Shown here piece after piece: positions 14,101 through 23,404 of a DNA stretch of 64,000 nucleotides. A program made the position numbers and the translations under genes. Location: NCBI GenBank assembly GCA_023213315.1, contig JAKCPI010006182.1, positions 1 through 64,000 on the forward strand, read 5' to 3'. This DNA comes from Euborellia annulipes. Lineage: Eukaryota > Arthropoda > Insecta > Dermaptera > Anisolabididae. Each line of letters starts with the position of its first letter. Positions within the stretch are counted from its first letter, which is position 1. The notes under the pieces were generated by a model that saw nothing but the letters and a program-made list of their open reading frames with translations, ran no database searches and was not told where the DNA came from.

Positions 14101-17100
14101 CTGACATGGCATTCATCAAAGAAAAACATTGCAGTATATACATGGACCTCAAAGTATATAAAATGTTTGCTTCCTTTGCGTATTTTTAAAGAGAATATCA
14201 GCTGAGGATAACCGGCCTTGAGCTAAATTACTTCTCTATAAACACCCACACTCTAGAAGGAATTGCCAAAGAAAAAAATTTACAACCATTTGTCATAAAA
14301 TAATAAAATTCACCTTAAAAATAAAGCGCTGGGGGTTGAAAATCAAATAAAAAGACGAAACTACACTACAATATTATGAGGCTCTGTGGTTCATTGATAT
14401 TTCTTCTGATGATTTAAAATTTCTTTTATACCAGGTAATGGTAGCCTCTCTCTCTTAGTCTTTTTCTAAATTAAACTTCAAAAAAAAAAATAATAATAAT
14501 AATAAAATGATTATTGGCTAATTCTTATATTAAGATTAAGTATTAATGTTCATACTTTTTATATTAAATCAAGGAAAAATAAAATACAAATATTTTGAAT
14601 AAATTACAAGTGATTAGTTTAACATAGGCAACCATTTCAACAGCGCAGCATGTTTAGTAGCGTTATCTAAAAGGCAGGCGCAATTTTAATTAAATTCTAG
14701 TATTTATTCAGAATGCGGACAAAATTTTTGAATCGTTAGTTATATTGCAAATATTATTATTTGATATGAACAAAATTCTTCTACCATATAAATCGAACAA
14801 AATTTTATTTTGAAACCTCAAGATCCTAATTTCTAATTTCAAAAAAGCGAATTCTTGCAATATTATTGAGTATCTTCAAATTTATATTAAAAAGAACAGT
14901 TCGGCCTATTGTCTGCTTTGAAAAAGGTTTTTTCCCACAGACAAGCTGCCATTTGGGCTGCCTAACAACCGGGCTTTAGTCTCAATATTTTTGGAATAAA
15001 TGGTATATCGGGTTTTAATATTAAATTGTTTACAGCATAGGGCGAGTGATTTACACTAAGGCCCCATTTATATTCGACCCGAATGGCGACAAGGACTGCG
15101 AGGACATCACTTTACAGTACAAGGCCCAGGAAGGTACTAAAGCAGAACGTCTTACTCTCTTCAACGGCATTAGTGGTACCACAAGAGCGAAACAATTTTA
15201 CATGCTTCCTGAGCCCTCAGCTCAAGACATCGAGTTCAAACTCGTTGACATTGACCGGGTGAACATCGGCGATTCGTTCAGCATCACTGTCAATATTAAG
15301 GTGATTTTCTAGCGAAATACATCTCGCACCAAGTAATTTTTAAAGTTAAATTTATAGAAGCTATAATTCAAAAATTGTTATAGCTAAGAGCTTAGCAAGT
15401 CACTTGCATGGCTTTCCTAGGAGGTGTTTTATAAGGAAAACTTTTCTCTTCATGAAAAAAAATCTCTTCATCATAAATCATCCATATAAATAAATTTATT
15501 AAAATTTTCTCCACATTTTTATCATTATTTTTAAGTTTACTGGGAGGAAGATTTTTATAATTAAATCTCTTAAAATGAATATAAAAACTTAATTCTTTAA
15601 TAAATTTTCTATTATATACAGAGAAGAAAATAAGTATAAGGACTTCTTTGGAATATAAAAAAAAAAAAAAAATGGAAAATAAAAAAATTGTGACATGCGT
15701 GAATTTAATAATTTAATAAAATTAAATAAAATAGTTAAATTAAAAAAAGGTTTGTATTATTAATATGGGTTTCCGCATGAAGGGAGGGGGCAAGGGAGGG
15801 CATTACCCCAAGGGCTCTGATTTTTATAAAATTTTATTTATTTATTTATTTAACATGTACATAGGGCAGGTTGCCCCTCATAGTGTACATATTGCTCTAA
15901 ATAAAATAAAATACATCTACGAGTATAGAAACTGTACAAAATTAAACAATTAATCAAATTAAATATCTTTTGGCCAAATTTGAGTACCTTTTGTAAAGAA
16001 ATTTTAAGAAAAAAAATGTTTGCCCCCCTCCCCCCAAGAAAAAAATTTGCCTCCCCCAAGAAAAAGTTTAAATGACGCCACTGATGAAGGGGAGAGAACA
16101 TTTCGCCCTTCTGCCTTATAATCAGGGCCGCCGAGAGCCTTCGGGGTGTATAATAATACGGTCTACTCCCCCTCCCTCAAAAAATTTAATTCTAAATATA
16201 TTCGCTTCAGAGGAAAATTATTTTTCATAACCAATTAAGAGTTAGAGCTTGAAGGGCCCGGGCTCCCTCAGAAGGCAGATTTTATTGAAAAAATTTTTAA
16301 ATATTATTTTTAGAGTGGGAACAATCTTTTAAAAATAATTTAATTTTTTTTCATTAGGAATTTATGTTGGAGTTTAAAGAGCCTGAGTTTCCTTAGAGAG
16401 CCCGTGCCCCGGGGATTTCCTTCCCAACATGCCCCCGTCACTCTACGGCCCTGGTTAGAATCAATATTTTAATAAAAATTGATCATTGACACACGGAATT
16501 TTTTTTTTGTCAATTGAGATATAGGCCTATAAATAAACAATTAACAGGTTATAGGCAACATTTATAATATTTTTTTTAAACTTTATATAAATTTTTCTAA
16601 TATTTATATTTTTTTTTTAGAATTTGACCAATGTAGAAAAGAAGGTGCAAGCGGTTCTCTCCGCCGCAAGTGTTTATTATACTGGGAATAAGGCACATGT
16701 GGTCAAAAAGGCAACTGGAGACTTTAAAATAGCACCTGCTTCTAGTGAGTAAACTTTATTTTTTATTTTAAAATAGAAATAATAATTTTAATCCGTTTTA
16801 TATTCATAGTAATGTACTTAAACTTAAATTAGCGGTGTTGAAAAAAATTCAAAAACTTTTCCAAATTGAAATAAAAATGAATGATCATACATGAACGGCG
16901 TCTTAGTACGTACTTTTAATCGTGTGAAATGTTCGTTGGTTTCTTGTTTCATTACCCCCCTCCCCCCCTCCTAATTAAATTTCAAACCTCCTACTTTTGT
17001 AGCAAATCCTGTCTTCTGCCATGTGCTAATTAATAGCAATTCAGTAATTTTTATCTTTATTAATTAATAAACAAACAACTCATCAGGCTCAGAGCAACTT

Positions 17101-20100
17101 GCCATAAACAGAGATTTCTTTCTTTAAAAAAATTCTTTTGTTATTTATTAACACAGAGAAATTTAACAACTTTGATATTATGAAGTTCAATAAAACATAC
17201 TTACTTAATAAAAGAGAAATGTGAATAAAGAATTTTTTTACTTTTATCTTAAATATATACGTAGTATTATGTCTCTTTTCTTTTTTTTTTTTTTTTTAAT
17301 TATCTTTTTTCTTTTTATTTTACTAAATTTTATAAAAAAATTTTATTTATCTTTGTGGATTCGATATGAAAAGTGCCTATTATTACATCTTAAATCTCGT
17401 CTCTCTTGTCTCAAGACCAAAGAACTCGGGAAATAATTAATTTTTTTTTTAATATCTCTAAAACAAGAGAAGTTTTTTCAAGAGCGAATAAAAAAGATCT
17501 ATTGTTCTCTTGACACCATCAGTCAGCATTTAGATAAAAAAAGTAAAAAAGCGGCTTTAAGAAGGAAATCATTTTTAGTAACAATTTCTAGAGAAAAATT
17601 GAAATTTTCTAAACTTTATGAAAATTAAATAAATTTTATAAAATAGGACCTAGAGCACTACTAGACTTTTTTTTCAAAAATATCAAGTTGAGTATCGAAA
17701 TGTTAATTTGAACATCGGATAAATAGAAGCTCAGAGTCGAGTTAATTTCATTGTCTCATAATAGAGGGATGCTGAGAAAATTTCACTTGCTGTAGCTATA
17801 AAATATGCGGGGATAAAATCATATCCCATAGCCACACTGTTTTAATCTTAGATGCCAAATTTTTGTGTCTATCAGCACAGAAAAGGTAAAAACAAAATCC
17901 AGCAATTTTTCAATTAGAGAAAATTTTAATAAAATAAAAATTAAAAGAGATTATTTTGACCAATTGAAAGCTTCCTAGATCGAAATTTTTTATTTCGCAA
18001 GATCATCTTTAATATATAATAGATAAATAGTGAAAAAGTATACGAAGGAAGCAAATAATTTTCAGGTCTATTCTCTTAAAACAGACGTTAAAATTTAACA
18101 TCATAAATTTATGATGTTAAAAAGTAAAGTAATAACACCAGAGTTAAAAAATACTTTTCTCTAAACAGAGTTTTAACAGCGACGTTAATAGTTTGCTTTT
18201 TAGCACCAGGTGTTAATGATCCATATGAAAATAGCTGTTTTCTCCTTGTTTGTTTTTACATCCCTCAATAACCACTTGCGTATTACTAACTTTCAATCTG
18301 GTAGGCCTATCTGACGCACCAGCGTTAAAAAAATGCTATTCTCTAAACAAAGTTTTAACAGCGACGTTAACATGTTGCTTTTATCTCAAAGCTGTCAAAA
18401 TCATAACCTTAGTTTTTAGGTTAAAGAAGTCATTTTTATGCATTAAATACGGCGTTAAAACATTAAAGGCACCCCCCTGGACATGACATTAATTTTTAAC
18501 ACTATCGACTAAATGTTAACGCTTTGGGGTGAAAGTTTTTGCTTACAGAATAGCAATTTTAGGCAAGGAGGTGTTAAAATGAATTAACACTGATTACGTT
18601 TTTTCTCAGAGCATGTGTGTTAGATTCTATTATTAAAAAAATTTTAAATATAAACTTAAAAATTTTATAAAAGAATAATATATGATTTTCAGAAATTATC
18701 TCTAATTAAAAGATGTTTCTTATCAATATTCAACATAACGTATAATAAATTTAGCTTGATTAGAGAATTTTACGCTAGATATAGAAATTTATCATCTTGT
18801 TGAAATAGATTATAATTAATACTCGGGGATGTTGGTGTCTGCTCTGCCCTTTTATCCCTGGTTACAGTAATAATCCGATTACTGAGAAATCCATCAAATT
18901 TACCGGAGTATATTTTAAATTGGAAAGATGATCTAATTATATAGAGGGATATGGGAGGAGGGAAATCTTGCAAATGACAAAATAATAATTAAGATCTCGA
19001 ATAAAATGCGTATTTACTCGGTAATAATTTTAAATGAGTAAAAAGAATACATTTACAGTGTAAACCAGCATTTTCTGCTCTGATCGATTGGAGTAAATTA
19101 TCCAAAAGGGAGGCCAGGGAGCGGGGGGGGGGGGAGTGAGGGGCAAATGAAGAAAGAATGAAACATTAGGAAAACAAAAAAAAAAAAAAAAACAAGAAAG
19201 CGGGTGGTAAAATTCCTCTATGCAGAAATTCAAGGCTAATTGTTAAAAAGAAGGTGGAAAAAAAAATCGAATCCGGTTGGTCTAAATTCTTAAATATGGT
19301 ACCGAATCAAATAAATTTTGGAAACTGTAAGATATTTAGTGTTTGCTTGCTCTTTATTTTTATTGATACATTGTTTCATGTAATTATTTTCGGCTTTAGA
19401 GGTGTTGGTTTCTCTGCCAATGTCAATATTAAAAATAAAAATTGTATCAAAAATTAGAATTAAAATTAAAAATAGAATTATTTATTAATTAGCTTTAAAG
19501 AAATAGGAAGGACTGAGGGCACAGCCCTTTGGTTGAGGTTGACTGTCGGTCACCCATTCACAGGAAGACACGTCCATTTTAAGTAAATAATAAATGGCAA
19601 TTGAGAGTTTTTTATCTCTTTGGTTAATCGAATAGAATATTTTGAACCTAATTTCATTAAGATTGGCTTCATAAAAGATGAAAAATTATTGGGACGAACA
19701 GAAATAAGCCCTTTATCTATAGGGAGATTAACAAAATTATATTTATATTTATTTATTGAAAACAAAGAAAAAAAACAAACATTTCATTAGTATAAAAAAA
19801 TGCATTATTATTTATTTATATTCATATAAAAAGGGTTGAAATATGCTGAATAACCCAATCCTCATTCCAATAGGGTGAATGGGTTTTAAAAAAATTATTG
19901 ACTGCCGTGCTGTTAATTGATTAGTATTTTTTATCTATAGAGGAGCAGCTTCGATTGTCGGTAAAAGCGGACGAGTATTTGGACAAGCTTGTCGAGTACT
20001 GCCATATGAAAATCTATGCCATCGCTACAGTGATGGATACGAAACAAACTTGGGCAGATGAGGACGACTTCCAAATAATTAAACCTCCACTTGATATCAA

Positions 20101-23100
20101 GGTAATGGAAATATGAGAAATCAGAAAAGGGGAGGGGGGAGATTTATGAAACCAATTTAAACACTTCACAGAGGTTTTATTTAATTACTCAAAAAAGTTT
20201 TCATTGTTTATTTAGAATATGAACAGAGCAGTCGCAAGCACTTTTTAAAAAGTACTGGATGATAGGGTACCTAGCATCCAAAAAGAATACTACCAGCACC
20301 AGTGATTGAAATAATATTGTAGGGCCTACTGGAAGCAGTGGAAGTACTTTCCTAAGTAGTACACTACTTTTTGAAAAAATAAAAGAAATTTCACTACCAT
20401 GACTTCAAATTAAAGCACTTTAAGGCCGATTGCTTCACTTCTAGTCAACTAGCTAACTTATCCGACCGACAGCATATCATCGATATGGTAAACAAGAACT
20501 TAACCTTCGAGTTAAAAAATTAGATTTTTCACATCGGGGTATAAGTTTTATGAAGTTGTTAACAAAAATTTCAAAATTTCAAAAAACAATTAAATAAACA
20601 AGGCTTGTGTTCCTAATTTCACCCCTTAGTTAAGCCTTAAGCGAATTTTGGGGCATAGTAAGTTAACTACGACCTTAATCATATGGTTAGTTTAACTAGA
20701 TGTGAAAAGACTAGAAAGTGATAGTCTAATAGCTTATTCAAGGGATAGCTAGTTAAATAGAAGTGAAGCAACCTGCCCTAAGTAAAGTGCTGGTACGACT
20801 TGAAAAATCCGAGTACTTTTTTAGTACCGCAGCTCTGAATATATTTAAATTAATAAAGCAATTTTGTAGATAGTTAATTTACAACTAGCCACAAATGAAA
20901 TTTATTTTTTTTTTTTATAAAGAGAAAATTTAATTTAAATTGTCAATGTATTTGTTTTTTCTTAATTAGATTTCGGGGTTGTTTTTTTTTTACCCATTGG
21001 ATTGACCTATTTATTTATTTTCAGATAAAAAAGGAATTACGAGTAAATCAACCGACTACAGTTATTTTTGGATTTAAAAATCCACTAAAGAAGACTTTGA
21101 CTCATTGCAAATTTAATTACCAAGGCCCAGGGTTAGCCAAAAACAAGACTCTTGAATACAGGTATATAATTAATAGAGGCGTAGCTGAGGTTTTCAGCGC
21201 CCTGAAACGAAGTTAAATTTTCGATAGCCTTCATGACAAGCTCTAGTCATAAGAGCATGAAAACTTGAGTTGCATGCTATATTACATTCATGACAAGCTC
21301 TAGTCATAAGAGCATGAAAACTTGAGTTGCATGCTATATTAAATTCATGACAAGCTCTAGTCATAAGAGCATGAAAACTTGAGTTGCATGCTATATTAAA
21401 TTCATGACAAGCTCTAGTCATAAGAGCATGAAAACTTGAGTTGCATGCTATAATACATTCATGACAAGCTCTAGTCATAAGAGAATGAAAACTTGAGTTG
21501 CATGCTATATTACAGTCGACTCTCGATGATGGAATCCAAGGGATCACAAGAAAAATTCGAAATATTGAGAGTTTTTATTATATCAAGGTTATGGAGAAGA
21601 AACAACTAGCGAATTCTTTCCACGTCAAAATAATCTATTTGCAAATATTTCGGTTTGCCTAACGCAAACCATCCAGTTGATGCACTGAGGATGGTTTGCG
21701 TTAGGCAAACCGAAATATTTGCAAATAGATAATTTTAACGTGGAAAGAATTCGCTGGTTGTTTCTTCTCCATAACCTTGATTTAATCGTCCCAGCATACG
21801 TGATTTATTTTACTTCAAGTTTTTATTATATTTTTAAAAATATGTATGAACTTGCATAAATTTTATATTAATATATAGCCCCAAGTAAAAAAAATCTGGT
21901 GTGACTGGCGCACAGCACACAACTTTCTCTTACCCTTCGGTAAGAGAAAGTTGTGCACCGTGCTGGTCACACCAGATTTTTTGTGTCGAGATATATTTAG
22001 TTTCCCATAGCACCTTAGTTTCAAACTTGCATTTTAAATGTTGACTGCTTGAAATAAACTATGGTTATTTTTCAAAATTTTAATCTCATATTTGGACATT
22101 TTATACACAATATAGAATCGTAAATAAATACAAAATTTCATAAGAATTGGAAAAAAAAATTTTAAATGCGTAAAAAGTTCCAAAGGGGACCCCCTTTTGA
22201 ATCGAAATTAACATACAAATCCCTATAGGAAATTAACATTAGGCCTATGAGAGAAGGCGTTTTAGTAATATTTTTCGTTTAATGTATTTGTTAACTCTAC
22301 CTATTGCCTTTTTTCTTTTCACTAAACATAAATATTTAAAGCTAAAAAAAAAATAAAAATAAAGAATTATTAGATTTGTTTTTAAATTTTTGAATAATGC
22401 CACTTAATTAATATATAATTCAATTTCCAGAATTATAAATTGTTTAAAATAAATTGTTAATTGTAATTAATATATAACTAAAAAATCTGGTGTGACTGGC
22501 GCACAGCACACAACTTTCTCTTACCCTTCGGTAAGAGAAAGTTGCGCACCGTGCTGGTCACACCAGATTTTTTGTGTCGCGATATATTTAGTTTCCGATA
22601 GCACCTTAGTTTCAAACTTGCATTTTAAATGTTGACTGCTTCAAATAAACTATGGTTATTTTTCAAAATTTTAATCTCATATTTGGACATTTTATACACA
22701 ATATAGATTCGTAAATAAATACAAAATTTCATAAGAATTGGAAAAAAAATTTTAAATGCCTAAAAAGTTCCAAAGGGGACCCCCTTTTGAATCGAAATTA
22801 ACATACAAATCCCTATAGGAAATTAACATTGGCCAAATGCGAAGATAAGGTGGAAAGGGAATTTAAAAAGAGTAGAGAGAGACGATAATGTTTGCAAGTG
22901 GGAGAGATATATATATATATGTTTTCTTTGAAACAATTAAAACAGAAATAAAAAAAAATAAATGGGAATTTAAATAATAATTGATTTTTAATCTAATAAA
23001 AAGAAAAAGATTTAAATTCCGTTACCATGGCAACCATTTCTATCTTTCCTATGAAGAACAAGAGTAAAGTGGTCTTCAGAAGATTTCAACGGCAAAATGA

Positions 23101-23351
23101 GAATATACATTTTAAAGAGCATCTAAAAAATAGTTAATTTATGAATTTTAAAAAAAATCCTTGGAGGGAATTTTGAGAAAATCGAAAAAAACTGAAAAAG
23201 TACATCAGTAAAGTACTAGTACTTTTTGGCCGATTTTGTTCAAAAGCTTATTTTGAGATTCTTCAAAGGTACCTAAGTTAAATATAAAATTTCAATCCGG
23301 TAGCTCAATTCCTTCATGCTAAAAAAATCGTTACACACACACAGACACACA

Positions 23352-23404
<53 letters not shown>

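Noticed and set aside
21231..21515. CRISPR-like array
   Set aside because: The units are directly adjacent without variable spacers, in a eukaryotic intron; it is a minisatellite.
21194..21547. Repetitive open frame on the minus strand ([14 protein letters not shown] repeats)
   Set aside because: It is the translation of the 57-bp minisatellite, whose unit is a multiple of three. It has no splice context and no protein-like composition outside the repeats.
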